DNA of 64,000 bases from an uncultured Olsenella sp. (GTDB taxonomy: Bacteria; Actinomycetota; Coriobacteriia; Coriobacteriales; Atopobiaceae). Where the stretch lies: assembly GCA_900540955.1 (NCBI GenBank), contig UQIF01000006.1, forward strand, positions 18,522 to 82,521, in the 5' to 3' direction. The notes beneath the pieces were generated by a model that was given only the letters and a program-made list of their open reading frames with translations, made no database searches and was not told the DNA's origin. How positions within the stretch are numbered: position 1 is the first letter of the stretch; each line of letters opens with the position of its first letter. A program made the position numbers and the translations under genes. This document shows positions 53,220-64,000 of the stretch, in pieces.

Positions 53220-53743
53220 ATGTCCGTAGAATTCGACAGCTCGAGGATGCCGAGGTCAAGACCCCGCTTGAGACCGCCACATGCAAACGCATCGCCGGCA
53301 AGAAAGTCGCCATCGTCCCGATCCTGCGCGCCGGCCTCGGCATGGTCGACGGCATCCTGGAGCTCGTTCCGTCTGCGCGCGTGGGGCATGTGGGCATGTA
53401 CCGCGACCCTCAGACGCACGAGCCGCATCCTTATTACTGTAAGCTGCCATCTGATGTGGGCAACCGTACCTGCCTGGTCGTCGACCCCATGCTCGCCACG
53501 GGCGGCTCGCTCATCGCCGCGATTGGGGAGCTGCGCCGCGCCGGTGTGCGCGACGTGAGGGCGCTCACGCTCGTCTCGGCGCCCGAGGGAGTGGCGGCCG
53601 TCTTGGATGCCGACCCCAACGTGAGGCTCTTTACCTGCGCGCTTGACCGTTGCTTGAACGAGAACGCCTACATTCTCCCTGGTCTAGGCGATGCCGGCGA
53701 TCGTATTTTCGGCACTCTCCAGCGCCCCTCGATCGCGTCTTGA
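53220..53743 (+). pseudogene. upp: Uracil phosphoribosyltransferase, broken by an internal deletion
   Basis: The C-terminal two thirds of Upp are intact in one frame: [25 protein letters not shown], the PRPP loop [13 protein letters not shown] and [16 protein letters not shown]. The frame has no start: in-frame sequence begins near LEDAEVKTP, with a stop at 53204. An ATG at 53220 with AAGAGGG in front opens MSVEFDSS in another frame, a plausible Upp N-terminus. The two parts meet at CTCGAGGA. About 60 residues (the KHKL...YEA region) are missing and the frame shifts, as expected from a deletion between short repeats. An assembly error cannot be excluded. Confidence 0.78.
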
Positions 53744-53794
53744 GACGGGACCGAGGCGAATGTGTCAAAAGTGCGGCAAAAAGAAAAGTCTCAG

Positions 53795-53823
53795 TTGATT
53801 TTTGAATTGCGTCCAATTAATGT
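53795..53823 (+). promoter_or_regulatory. Likely promoter of the ATP synthase operon
   Basis: TTGATT (53795-53800) and TAATGT (53818-53823) are separated by 17 bases in an AT-rich stretch, 43 bases before the first gene. Confidence 0.45.
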
Positions 53824-53865
53824 ACCTGACGGTCTTTGAAAGCTCCCAGAAGAGGAGGCCAAGGC

Positions 53866-54198
53866 GTGGATCAGCTGCCGACTATAGCGGCGGGGGCCTT
53901 CGTTGGTCTTATAGGGTGCGCGTTTCCGGCATTTCTCTTCGAAAGGGCCCTCAAAGAGGGTACAAGGGTGAACATGGCCGCCGGTTTGGCGAGCATATTC
54001 TCGTCGTTCCTGCTGCTATCCTTGGCCCTGCTCGCGGTATTCGTGGCCGCGAGCCAGAAGCTCTTGGTGTTCGGATGTGCCATGGTTGCGGCCTTCTTGC
54101 TCTTTTGGGCGGTGGAGGCTATAAGGGCCTGGAAGGCCGCCTGTGCGGCTCAAGGGCCTGACTCGAAAGGAAGGGACGTAAGTGAATCCACTCGATAG
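53866..54198 (+). CDS. Small membrane protein in the AtpI position
   Basis: A 110-residue protein with three hydrophobic helices (about 3-22, 40-63 and 66-88) and a polar C-terminus. Position and size suggest AtpI, the assembly factor for the c-ring, but the sequence shows no clear AtpI motif. The GTG at 53866 after AGAGGAGG is chosen over the in-frame 53836. The end overlaps atpB by 17 bases. Confidence 0.7.
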   Translation: MDQLPTIAAGAFVGLIGCAFPAFLFERALKEGTRVNMAAGLASIFSSFLLLSLALLAVFVAASQKLLVFGCAMVAAFLLFWAVEAIRAWKAACAAQGPDSKGRDVSESTR

Positions 54199-54988
54199 CC
54201 TTAGTGGCGAGGTCAACGAGCTGGTTTCGAGCTTCAAGTCGACGCCGATAGCCGGCGACCTCAACACGGTTGGCTTCACCCAGTATTCTTTCTGGTTCGC
54301 CGTCGCCGTGGTCTTGATGCTTGTGCTGCTCTTTGTCTTCAAGGCTAAGCAGTCCGCGAGCCTCGTGCCCAAGGGGCGCTTCGTCAATGCGATGGAGTAC
54401 CTCGTTGAGTTCGTCCGCGACGATATGTGCAAGGGCCTGCTGGGAGATACCTGGCGCAAGCACTTCCCGTTCATCGCGTCGCTGTTCCTCGTGGTGCTCG
54501 CAAACAACATCGTGGGCATCATCCCGGGTTGCAAGCCGGGTACCGGCACGATTTCGACCACGGCCGCGCTCGCCCTCGTCTCGTTCGTTTACTTCATCGT
54601 CTGCGGCATCAAGAAGCACGGCGCCCTTGGCTATGCGAAGAGCCTCGCCCCCGCCGGCGTGGCGTTCCCGCTGAACGCGCTCGTCTGGCTCATTGAGGTC
54701 TTCTCGACGATTCTCCGTCTGATCACCCTGGCCGTCCGTCTGTTCTGCAACCTCTTCGCCGGTCACGTGGTCATGGGCACCTTCGCCATCTTGGCGTCCC
54801 TGTTCTTCCAGCCGCTGCTCGCCGGTTTCTCCGCGGCTGCGGCCGCCCAGGCGGGCGCCTCGATTCTGTGGGTCGCGATTCTGCTCGTCATCTACGTGGT
54901 GGAGATCATGGTCGCCGCCATCCAGGCCTACGTCTTCGCCCTTCTTTCCGCGGTCTATATCCAGATCGCCGAGTCCGACGAGGAGTAA
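54182..54988 (+). CDS. atpB: ATP synthase F0 subunit a
   Basis: A 268-residue membrane subunit forming the proton half-channels. The essential Arg is in LRLITLAVRLFCNLFAGH (about 180-197), with SLFLVVLANNIVGIIPG and the terminal AAIQAYVFALLSAVYI. The start is GTG after AAAGGAAGGGACGTAA. Confidence 0.95.
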   Translation: MNPLDSLSGEVNELVSSFKSTPIAGDLNTVGFTQYSFWFAVAVVLMLVLLFVFKAKQSASLVPKGRFVNAMEYLVEFVRDDMCKGLLGDTWRKHFPFIASLFLVVLANNIVGIIPGCKPGTGTISTTAALALVSFVYFIVCGIKKHGALGYAKSLAPAGVAFPLNALVWLIEVFSTILRLITLAVRLFCNLFAGHVVMGTFAILASLFFQPLLAGFSAAAAAQAGASILWVAILLVIYVVEIMVAAIQAYVFALLSAVYIQIAESDEE

Positions 54989-55102
54989 CGGGCATAGCAA
55001 GGCAACTCGCGGGCAGCCGCCCGCAGTTCATAGCACGTGTAAGTTTGTTTTTGGAACTCGCCCCGTCAACCGTACTCAGGGGTGAATGACAAAGGAGGAA
55101 TT

Positions 55103-55306
55103 GTGGGAGCTCTCGGTGTCGTTGGTTATGGTCTCGGCGTTATCGGCGCGGGCATCGGTATTGGCCTCGCGGCCAGCGGTGTTGCGCAGGGCATGGCTCG
55201 CCAGCCTGAGGTCCAGGGCCGTCTGTTCACGGTCTTCATCCTCGGCTCTGCATTCGTCGAGGCACTCGCCCTCATCGGCTTCGTCGTCAGCCTTATCGTC
55301 AAGTAG
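55103..55306 (+). CDS. atpE: ATP synthase F0 subunit c
   Basis: A 67-residue hairpin of two membrane helices forming the rotor ring. The loop has ARQPEVQGRL, and the ion-binding Glu is in GSAFVEALALIGFVV. The residues after the Glu (AL) do not fit the Na+ motif (E-S/T-T), so proton coupling is expected. The GTG at 55103 after AAAGGAGGAATT is preferred; a GTG at 55082 in frame would include this ribosome site in the gene. Confidence 0.94.
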   Translation: MGALGVVGYGLGVIGAGIGIGLAASGVAQGMARQPEVQGRLFTVFILGSAFVEALALIGFVVSLIVK

Positions 55307-55349
55307 CTGCGATAAGCGCAAGACGTCGAACCCCATGATGGAGGCAGCT

Positions 55350-55952
55350 ATGAAGAGCACTACCAAAGGTCAGCTGATGGGCGCGGGCGCCGCAACCGCC
55401 GCCGCGCTCCTCGCCACGCCGACCTTCGCGCTTGCCGATGAGGCCGTGGGAGCGGACATCCTCATCCCCAAGCCCGCCGAGTTCATCCCGGCGCTGATCG
55501 CCTTCCTCATCATCTGGATCGCCCTGGCCAAGCTCGTTTGGCCGCAGGTCATGAAGATGATGGACGAGCGTCAGAAGAAGATTCAGGACGACCTGGACGC
55601 GGCCGAGAAGTCCCGTCTCGAGGCCGCCGAGTCCGCGAAGTCCTATGAGGAGAAGATCGTCGAGGCCCACCGCGAGGCCGACAAGATCATCTCTGCGGCC
55701 AAGAAGGAGGCCGAGGAGGAGCGTTCCCGCATCCTCGCCAAGGCCCAGAAAGAGGCCGCCGACGTCATTGCCAAGGCACACGGCGCCGTTGAGACTGAGC
55801 GTCACAAGGCCATGATCGAGCTGTCCGGTTCCGTGGTCGACCTCTCCGTCGAGATCGCCACAAAGATTATCGGCAACGATCTTTCCGAGGCCGAGCAGCG
55901 TAAGCTCGCCGAGAAGTACTTGGCAGAAGTGGGAGCCCCTGATGGCAAGTAA
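55350..55952 (+). CDS. atpF: ATP synthase F0 subunit b
   Basis: A 200-residue stator subunit. After an N-terminal hydrophobic stretch resembling a signal peptide (LMGAGAATAAALLATPTFALA, about 14-34) comes the true membrane helix (about 50-68) and a long charged helix for dimerisation (about 72-180). The ATG at 55350 has GGAGG at 5 bases. The end overlaps atpH by 11 bases. Confidence 0.93.
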   Translation: MKSTTKGQLMGAGAATAAALLATPTFALADEAVGADILIPKPAEFIPALIAFLIIWIALAKLVWPQVMKMMDERQKKIQDDLDAAEKSRLEAAESAKSYEEKIVEAHREADKIISAAKKEAEEERSRILAKAQKEAADVIAKAHGAVETERHKAMIELSGSVVDLSVEIATKIIGNDLSEAEQRKLAEKYLAEVGAPDGK

Positions 55953-56409
55953 GCGCGAAGCCGAGAAGGTCGAGGCTTACACCAGGGCGCTCATGGAGGC
56001 AGCCCACTCCGAGGGCCGCGCAAACGCGGACCTTGTGCAGTGGCAGCACGCTCGCAAGTTCTCGCCCGAGGTCCTCGAGACCTTGGCAGCGATGCAGCGC
56101 GAGGGCGACCTTGACCTTGTCGAGGACGTTGCCAAGCAGTACAAGAGCTGCCTGGACTCGCAGGACACTACCGTCTCGGTCACGGTCACCACGGCCGTCC
56201 CCATGGACGACGAGCTCCGCGAGAAGGTTCGCGCCAAGGTGTCGGCCGACCTCAATGCGCCGGTTTACCTCGTTGAGCGCGTGGACCCCTCGATTATCGG
56301 CGGCATTATGCTGGAAGCTCGCGGCAAGCGCTATGACGCTTCCGTGCGTGCCCAGCTTTCCAACATCCGTAAGACGCTCTCCTCTTCTTTCATCGGAGGT
56401 GAGGAATAA
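55942..56409 (+). CDS. atpH: ATP synthase F1 subunit delta
   Basis: A 155-residue stator protein linking b to the alpha/beta ring. It has the family C-terminal block VERVDPSIIGGIMLEARGKRYDASVRAQL. It overlaps atpF and is directly followed by atpA. It is somewhat short for delta (about 175-180), the N-terminal helices being reduced. Confidence 0.9.
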   Translation: MASKREAEKVEAYTRALMEAAHSEGRANADLVQWQHARKFSPEVLETLAAMQREGDLDLVEDVAKQYKSCLDSQDTTVSVTVTTAVPMDDELREKVRAKVSADLNAPVYLVERVDPSIIGGIMLEARGKRYDASVRAQLSNIRKTLSSSFIGGEE

Positions 56410-58062
56410 ATGACAGAAAGCATCAGCTCTAAGAAGATTCTGAGCACCCTGCGCAGCAATCTCGACGCCATCAACGCGACGGTTGATCAGCAGGAGGCCT
56501 CGGTCGTCACCGAAGTCGGCGACGGCATCGCCCACGTCTCTGGTCTCAAGACCGCTATGGCGGGCGAGCTTCTCAAGTTCACCAGCTCCGCTACCGGCCA
56601 CGATGTCTACGGCCTGGCCCAGAACCTAGACCGCGACGAAGTCGGCGCTGTCCTCTTTGGCAACGTCGAGGACATCAAGGAAGGCGACGAGTGCCGTACC
56701 ACCGGCCGAGTCATGGATATTCCCGTGGGCCACGCGATGCTTGGCCGCGTCGTTAATCCTCTCGGTCAGCCCATCGACGGCCTCGGCCCCATCGCTACTT
56801 CTCACCGTCGTCCCGTTGAGTTCAAGGCTCCTGGCATCATGGAGCGCCAGCCGGTGTGCGAGCCGGTCCAGACGGGTCTTCTTGCCATCGACGCTATGGT
56901 GCCCATTGGCCGTGGCCAGCGTGAGCTCATCATCGGCGACCGCAAGACGGGAAAGACCGCTATCGCCATCGACGCCATCGTGAACCAGGCCAAGACCGAC
57001 ATGGTCTGCATCTATGTGGCCATTGGCCAGAAAGCCTCCACGGTTGCGGCCATCCGCGAGTCCCTGGCCCAGCACGGCGTGCTCGACAAGACGGTCATCG
57101 TTGCCGCTACCGCGGCCGATTCCGCCCCTATGCAGTACATCGCCCCTATGTCCGGCGCCGCCATCGGCGAGTACTTCATGTACAACGACGAGCACGGCAA
57201 CCCGGCAGACGAGAACCACCCCGGCGGACATGCCCTCGTCATCTACGACGACCTGTCCAAGCAGGCCGTGGCATATCGTCAGATGTCGCTTACTTTGCAC
57301 CGTCCGCCTGGACGCGAGGCCTACCCGGGCGACATCTTCTACCTGCACTCTCGCCTGCTCGAGCGCGCCTGCAAGCTTTCGGACGCGAACGGCGGCGGCT
57401 CGCTCACGGCACTGCCGATTATCGAGACGCAGGAGGGCGACGTTTCCGCCTACATCCCGACCAACGTGATTTCCATCACCGATGGCCAGATTTACCTGCA
57501 GTCCAACCTCTTCTTCCAAGGTCAGCGCCCTGCAGTCGACGTGGGCATCTCGGTGTCCCGAGTCGGCGGCGCCGCGCAGGTCAAGGCAATGAAGCAGGTA
57601 GCCGGTACGCTTCGACTCGACCTCGCGAGCTACCGCGAGAAGCAGGCCTTCTCGCAGTTCGGTTCCGACCTCGACGCGACCACCCAGTACCAGCTCAACC
57701 ATGGTGCGCATATGATGGAGCTGCTCAAGCAGCAGCGCTACTCCGCACTGGACGTCCGCGACCAGATTATCGCGATCTTCGCCGCCAAGGAGAACTTCCT
57801 CGACGACGTCGACCTGAACCACGTGACCCTGTTCCGCGACGGCCTTGCGAAGTACATGGCCGAGAGGCACCCCGCTCTTCGCAACTCTCTCGCCTCCGGC
57901 AAGATCGGCGAAGAGGAGCAGGCGCGCCTGAAGACCCACATCGCGCACTTCAAGCAGGAGTTCCTGCTCGAGCACCCGAACAAGCAGTCCGAGGCGGATG
58001 TTGAGCACGCGGCCGAGAAGACCAGCGAGCCCGACTCCACCAAGAAGAAGGGCCAGGAGTAG
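56410..58062 (+). CDS. atpA: ATP synthase F1 subunit alpha
   Basis: A 550-residue non-catalytic nucleotide-binding subunit. The P-loop is [10 protein letters not shown] (about 177-186), with [21 protein letters not shown] and the [10 protein letters not shown] signature. A Glu/Lys-rich tail of about 30 residues extends beyond the usual C-terminus. The start ATG directly follows the atpH stop, with GGAGGTGAGG. Confidence 0.97.
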   Translation: MTESISSKKILSTLRSNLDAINATVDQQEASVVTEVGDGIAHVSGLKTAMAGELLKFTSSATGHDVYGLAQNLDRDEVGAVLFGNVEDIKEGDECRTTGRVMDIPVGHAMLGRVVNPLGQPIDGLGPIATSHRRPVEFKAPGIMERQPVCEPVQTGLLAIDAMVPIGRGQRELIIGDRKTGKTAIAIDAIVNQAKTDMVCIYVAIGQKASTVAAIRESLAQHGVLDKTVIVAATAADSAPMQYIAPMSGAAIGEYFMYNDEHGNPADENHPGGHALVIYDDLSKQAVAYRQMSLTLHRPPGREAYPGDIFYLHSRLLERACKLSDANGGGSLTALPIIETQEGDVSAYIPTNVISITDGQIYLQSNLFFQGQRPAVDVGISVSRVGGAAQVKAMKQVAGTLRLDLASYREKQAFSQFGSDLDATTQYQLNHGAHMMELLKQQRYSALDVRDQIIAIFAAKENFLDDVDLNHVTLFRDGLAKYMAERHPALRNSLASGKIGEEEQARLKTHIAHFKQEFLLEHPNKQSEADVEHAAEKTSEPDSTKKKGQE

Positions 58063-58069
58063 GCAGAAG

Positions 58070-60465
<2,396 letters not shown>

Positions 60466-60473
60466 GTGTACCG

Positions 60474-60896
60474 ATGGCAGAGCTGAACGTACAGTTCGTT
60501 CGTCCTGACCGGGCCCTCTATGAGGGCCCGGCGGCCAGCCTCCTCCTCGCAACGTATACCGGCGAGATGGGCATCTATCCCGGCCACGCGGCCGAGATAG
60601 TTGCCCTCGGCGACGGCGTCGTCCGAATGATGCTCACCGAGGCAGAAGGCGGCGGGATTCGCCGCGTGGTTGTTTCCGGTGGCTACGCTGAGGTCGATAA
60701 TGACCTGGTCATCATTCTGGCCGACCACGCTCGTCGCACCGACGACATTGAGCCCGAGACGGTCCGTCGCACGCGCGACGAGGTCATCCGGACGCTCGAG
60801 TCCTGCGAGGAGGGCGACCCCAGGCGCGCGTACTACGAGAACAAAATCAATTGGTGTAATCTTCTGTTGAAGCATGCAGTAGCAGAGGACCAGTAG
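60474..60896 (+). CDS. atpC: ATP synthase F1 subunit epsilon
   Basis: A 140-residue subunit with the beta-sandwich N-terminal domain (VRPDRALYEGPA, GEMGIYPGHA) and a short helical C-terminal domain that can inhibit ATP hydrolysis. It is last gene of the operon; murA starts 26 bases after it. Confidence 0.94.
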   Translation: MAELNVQFVRPDRALYEGPAASLLLATYTGEMGIYPGHAAEIVALGDGVVRMMLTEAEGGGIRRVVVSGGYAEVDNDLVIILADHARRTDDIEPETVRRTRDEVIRTLESCEEGDPRRAYYENKINWCNLLLKHAVAEDQ

Positions 60897-60922
60897 GTGG
60901 TCCTAGCGGATACGGAGGGTTC

Positions 60923-62203
60923 ATGGACGTCATTAAGGTCGAGGGCGGTCACCGCATCACTGGAGAGGTTACCGTTGAGGGCGCGAAGAACTCCGCTCTC
61001 AAACTCATGGTCGCGACGCTCATGGCCAAGGGTGTGAGCACCCTCACCAACGTCCCCAACATCGCTGACGTCCACGTGATGGGCAAGGTTCTCAAGAACC
61101 TCGGCGCCACTATCGAGGTTGTCAACGAGCACGAGCTAAAAATCGATACCACCAACGTCGATTCGTGGGAGACTCCCTACGACCTCGTCGTTCAGATGCG
61201 GGCCTCCACTGCTGTGATGGGCCCGCTTCTTTCTCGTTTCGGGCGTGCAGTTGTTGCCATGCCTGGCGGCTGCAACATCGGTGCCCGAAAGATCGACATG
61301 CACATCCTCGGCCTTGAGGCGCTGGGCGTCGAATTCAAGATTGATCACGGCAATATTCACGCCAGCGCTCCCAACGGTATTCATGGCGCCACGGTGACGC
61401 TTGCTTTTGCTAGTGTCGGCGCTACCGAGAACCTTATGATGGCCTCGGTCTTCGCCGAGGGCTCCACCACGATTGACAACGCGGCGCGCGAGCCCGAGAT
61501 TGTCGACCTCGCTAATCTTCTCAACGAGATGGGCGCCGACATCAAGGGCGCCGGCTCTCCCGTCATCGAGATCAACGGCGTTTCCGAGCTTCATCCCGTT
61601 ACTCATGCGGTCGTTGGTGACCGCATCGAGGCCGGTACTTTCCTCGCCATCGGCGCACTGTGTGGCGATCCGGTTAAGGTCAAGGGCTTTGACCCGCTTC
61701 ACCTCGGCCTTGTTCTAAAGAAGTACGAGCAGATGGGCATTCGCGTCGAGCGTGGCTCTCGAGAATGCACCTGCTGGCGAGAAGGGCCTATTTTGCCTGC
61801 GGACATCCAGACGCTTCCGTTCCCTGGATTTCCCACCGATATGCAAGCTCAGACCATGTGCCTTCTCGCTTTGTGCCAAGGCTCCTGCGTGATTACCGAG
61901 AATGTGTTCGAGAACCGCTTCATGCTTGCTAGCGAGCTGAACCGCATGGGTGCCGATATCGTTATTGAGGGCCATCACGCGATCGTTCATGGTGTCCCCG
62001 CATTTTCCGGCGCGCAGGTCAAATCTCCCGATTTGCGTGGAGGGGCCGCGCTCGTCATGGCGGGCCTTGTTGCTGATGGAGAGACCATTGTTTCCGCCAT
62101 TCATCACATAGACCGCGGCTACGAAGGCTTTGTCGACAAGCTTGTTTCGCTTGGCGCGAAGGCTGAGCGAGCTACAATGCCCGATTTGGGAAGCGATATC
62201 TAG
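60923..62203 (+). CDS. murA: UDP-N-acetylglucosamine 1-carboxyvinyltransferase
   Basis: A 426-residue enzyme of the first committed step of peptidoglycan synthesis. It has KNS (22-24), active-site Cys117 in PGGCNIGARKIDMH, and the EPSP-synthase-like inside-out barrel pattern (GFPTDMQAQ, ENVFENRFM, DLRGGAALVMAGL). Cys at the active site means fosfomycin sensitivity is expected, in contrast to Asp variants. The ATG follows GGAGGGTTC. It is placed behind the ATP synthase genes, as in several Gram-positive groups. Confidence 0.96.
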   Translation: MDVIKVEGGHRITGEVTVEGAKNSALKLMVATLMAKGVSTLTNVPNIADVHVMGKVLKNLGATIEVVNEHELKIDTTNVDSWETPYDLVVQMRASTAVMGPLLSRFGRAVVAMPGGCNIGARKIDMHILGLEALGVEFKIDHGNIHASAPNGIHGATVTLAFASVGATENLMMASVFAEGSTTIDNAAREPEIVDLANLLNEMGADIKGAGSPVIEINGVSELHPVTHAVVGDRIEAGTFLAIGALCGDPVKVKGFDPLHLGLVLKKYEQMGIRVERGSRECTCWREGPILPADIQTLPFPGFPTDMQAQTMCLLALCQGSCVITENVFENRFMLASELNRMGADIVIEGHHAIVHGVPAFSGAQVKSPDLRGGAALVMAGLVADGETIVSAIHHIDRGYEGFVDKLVSLGAKAERATMPDLGSDI

Positions 62204-62259
62204 TCAAGTCTGGGTATATTGGCCATGTAAGAGCCTGCGTTCGGAAATTCGGTGTACCT

Positions 62260-62679
62260 ATGATCAGCAACATCAAAGAAGACCACTCGCTCACGCGCGC
62301 GGGTGAGGATTATCTCGAGGCGATTTATCGCCTTTCGCTCGATAGCGACGATGCGGATAATTCTGTCCGCTCGGTTGATGTCGCCGAGCAGCTTGAGGTT
62401 TCAAAAGCCAGCGTGAACAAGGCCTTGAATCAGCTCAAGGACATGGGCATGGTCATACAGAACCGTTATGGTCGCGTGACACTCACCCCAGAGGGCGAGA
62501 AGTACGCAAAGATCGTCTGGCGCTCGCACCGGGCGCTGCGCGCTTTCTTGGAGAGCGACCTTGGCGTTGAGCCGGCTGTTGCCGACGAGGAGGCGTGCCT
62601 TATGGAGCACGTCCTTTCGGCGGACACCATGACGAGATTGATTGGTTACCTGGAGAAGCAAGGCGTCGAAATCGGGTAG
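62260..62679 (+). CDS. DtxR/MntR-family metal-dependent regulator
   Basis: A 139-residue regulator with an N-terminal winged helix (GEDYLEAIYRLSL, SVDVAEQLEVSKASVNKALNQL, LTPEGEKYAKIV) and a metal-binding dimerisation domain (HRALRAFLESDLGV, ADEEACLMEHVLS). It lacks the SH3-like third domain of DtxR, so it resembles MntR, which controls manganese or iron uptake. No strong ribosome site precedes the ATG; a -10-like TATATT is at 62215-62220. Confidence 0.88.
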   Translation: MISNIKEDHSLTRAGEDYLEAIYRLSLDSDDADNSVRSVDVAEQLEVSKASVNKALNQLKDMGMVIQNRYGRVTLTPEGEKYAKIVWRSHRALRAFLESDLGVEPAVADEEACLMEHVLSADTMTRLIGYLEKQGVEIG

Positions 62680-62725
62680 TCCTTCTCTTATAGAAGATCA
62701 TTCAACTTCATGAGGTGAACAGCCT

Positions 62726-64000
62726 TTGGATAAGCATGCCGATATGATTCGCTTCGGCAACGACGGCTGGAAAGCCCGCTATGACGATGGCTTTACGCCA
62801 GAAAATGCCGCAAGGCTCGCGGACGCGCTCGGCCGTCTATGGGCGGACGAGAGCGATGGCGCTACTGTTTATGTTGGGTATGACACCCGTATTCACTCTG
62901 CTGAAATAGCCAGAGATGTGGCAGGGGTTCTTTCCTCGAATGGTTTGCGGGCGAAGCTTTCCTACGCCGCCTGCCCACTGCCTGCCCTTGCGTGGAGCTG
63001 CGCGCATGACGACGCTGCCGTGGGGACGGTGATGGTCACCGCGAGCGAGCTGTCCTGCGAATACGGCGGGATTGTGGTCCGCGGATCAGATGGCGGCCCT
63101 TGCAATCGCGGCTTTCTCGATGATATTGAGCAGATGGTCCCCTCAGGCGCGCACGAGGCACGCGGCGACATTGAACTGTGTGACGTTGTGGAATCGTACG
63201 TGGATGATCTGCTCGCCTCAGTGCGTCACCCGTTCGGTCGCCCGCTTAAGGTCGTTGTCGACCCCATGTACGGATCTGCTGCGGGCGTTATGTCTCGGGC
63301 CTTGCGCGAGCTTGGCTGTGAGGTTATCGAAATCCATGCATTGGGCCTTGGCGATTTCGGCGGAATTCACCCATCGCCGACCGATCCATGGGCTGACGAG
63401 TGCGAGCAAACGGTGGTTGCCGAGAAGGCCGACCTTGGAATCGTCCTTGATTGTGATGGCGACCGTGCGGGAATCGTGGATGAACGGGGCAGGTTGCTGG
63501 CTGTGCGAGAGCTTGTTCCGCTTGTAGTTGAGGCATTGGCTGCCAAGGCTCCGGTGCAAAATCGCGTGGTGGCAACCCTTACGAGTTCTGCCCTTATCGA
63601 GAGACAGGCCGAGCGCCTGGGACTCAACTACACGCCTGCGTCAGTTGGCTTCTCATATATATACAGTGAGATTGAAGAAGGCGATGTTCTGCTGGGTGCC
63701 GAGGAGTACGGAGGTATCTGCGTGCCGTCGCACTTAAAGGAGCGGGACGGAATCTACGCATGCCTCCGGGTGGCCGAATATCTTGCCTCATCAGACTCTA
63801 AGCTCTCCGAGATTATAAATTTGCAAGAAGAAGTGCTGGGAAAGACGTTCTGGTCGCGCCGAGATGTTCGCCTGGATCCTGCGAGCGCGCAGGTTTTCAG
63901 GACGGTGCTTCCCGGGCTGAACCCCCCGTCCGTGGCGGGCAGGGAGCCGGTCGACGTGAGCCACGCCGACGGGCTGAGGCTCTCGTTCTCCGACGGCTCC
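62726..64000 (+). CDS. Phosphohexomutase-family protein, C-terminus beyond the window
   Basis: An open frame of 425 residues to the window edge. It starts IRFGNDGWKAR (usual FGTSGWR), has the metal loop LDCDGDRAG (usual DGDGDR) and the sugar loop GAEEYGG (usual GEESGG), so it belongs to the phosphoglucomutase/phosphomannomutase superfamily. The phosphoserine loop reads VMVTASELSCEYGG instead of TASHNP; the Ser is kept but the His-Asn-Pro is not. The start is TTG 62726 after GAGGTG; ATG 62744 is possible. Substrate specificity cannot be told. Confidence 0.85.
   Translation, partial: MDKHADMIRFGNDGWKARYDDGFTPENAARLADALGRLWADESDGATVYVGYDTRIHSAEIARDVAGVLSSNGLRAKLSYAACPLPALAWSCAHDDAAVGTVMVTASELSCEYGGIVVRGSDGGPCNRGFLDDIEQMVPSGAHEARGDIELCDVVESYVDDLLASVRHPFGRPLKVVVDPMYGSAAGVMSRALRELGCEVIEIHALGLGDFGGIHPSPTDPWADECEQTVVAEKADLGIVLDCDGDRAGIVDERGRLLAVRELVPLVVEALAAKAPVQNRVVATLTSSALIERQAERLGLNYTPASVGFSYIYSEIEEGDVLLGAEEYGGICVPSHLKERDGIYACLRVAEYLASSDSKLSEIINLQEEVLGKTFWSRRDVRLDPASAQVFRTVLPGLNPPSVAGREPVDVSHADGLRLSFSDGS

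Noticed and set aside
55103..55306. Sodium-binding c-ring
   Set aside because: The residues around the ion-binding Glu (VEALAL) lack the Ser/Thr pair and the Gln of Na+-coupled c subunits, so proton coupling is the better reading.

Overview
The window is a high-GC stretch, densely packed with genes, from a fermentative actinobacterium. It is most likely a Coriobacteriia member of the Collinsella/Olsenella type. This is inferred from four things: an actinobacterial FHA/PstP/SEDS/PBP/PknB cell-wall-kinase cluster, CCA-encoding tRNAs, two mannose-family PTS operons of the kind found in gut anaerobes, and the codon and base composition. I could run no database search, so the genus is a guess.

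Layout. 1-853: the end of an M28-type peptidase gene, a REPIN-like inverted repeat, tRNA-Gly, and a duplicated tRNA-end/terminator segment full of palindromes. 853-10026: M29 aminopeptidase, tRNA-Lys, argG, an unknown gene bracketed by two related palindromic elements, argH, purB, a TSCPD protein and a Tat lipoprotein. 10113-15901: a two-component system, purC, a small membrane protein, tRNA-Arg, a stand-alone glucose-type EIIA and a DeoR regulator. 16011-26056: a sugar-catabolism region. It holds a tagatose-6-phosphate-kinase-like enzyme and a class II aldolase divergent from a DeoR regulator, then a mannose-family PTS (EIIA, a YajC-like protein, EIIB, EIIC, EIID), a GntR/HutC regulator, an AgaS-like SIS isomerase and an amino-sugar-6-phosphate deacetylase. 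Together these encode every step of N-acetylgalactosamine uptake and breakdown.

26184-38165: an alpha/beta hydrolase convergent with an XRE regulator, then the minus-strand cell-envelope cluster. In transcription order this is an atypical membrane Ser/Thr kinase, FhaA, FhaB, a PP2C phosphatase, a single-polypeptide SEDS (RodA/FtsW) and class B PBP fusion, and a PASTA kinase. 38280-43470: tRNA-Leu, serS, small unknown genes, tRNA-Arg, tRNA-Ser, gluQ and a DUF4143-type ATPase. 43814-50246: a second mannose-family PTS with a fused EIICD. It is followed, in tight array, by an L-2-amino-thiazoline-4-carboxylate hydrolase homologue, an M20 dipeptidase, an L-cysteine-desulfidase-family protein and a HAD phosphatase. 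I consider this the most likely undescribed pathway in the window: PTS import of a cysteine- or thiazoline-containing compound ending in desulfuration.

50655-64000: a small winged-helix protein, a PrmC-TsaC fusion, rpiB, an upp gene broken by an apparent internal deletion, the complete ATP synthase operon (atpB-E-F-H-A-G-D-C, with a small membrane protein in the AtpI position), murA, a DtxR-family regulator, and a phosphohexomutase with an unusual catalytic loop that runs off the end.
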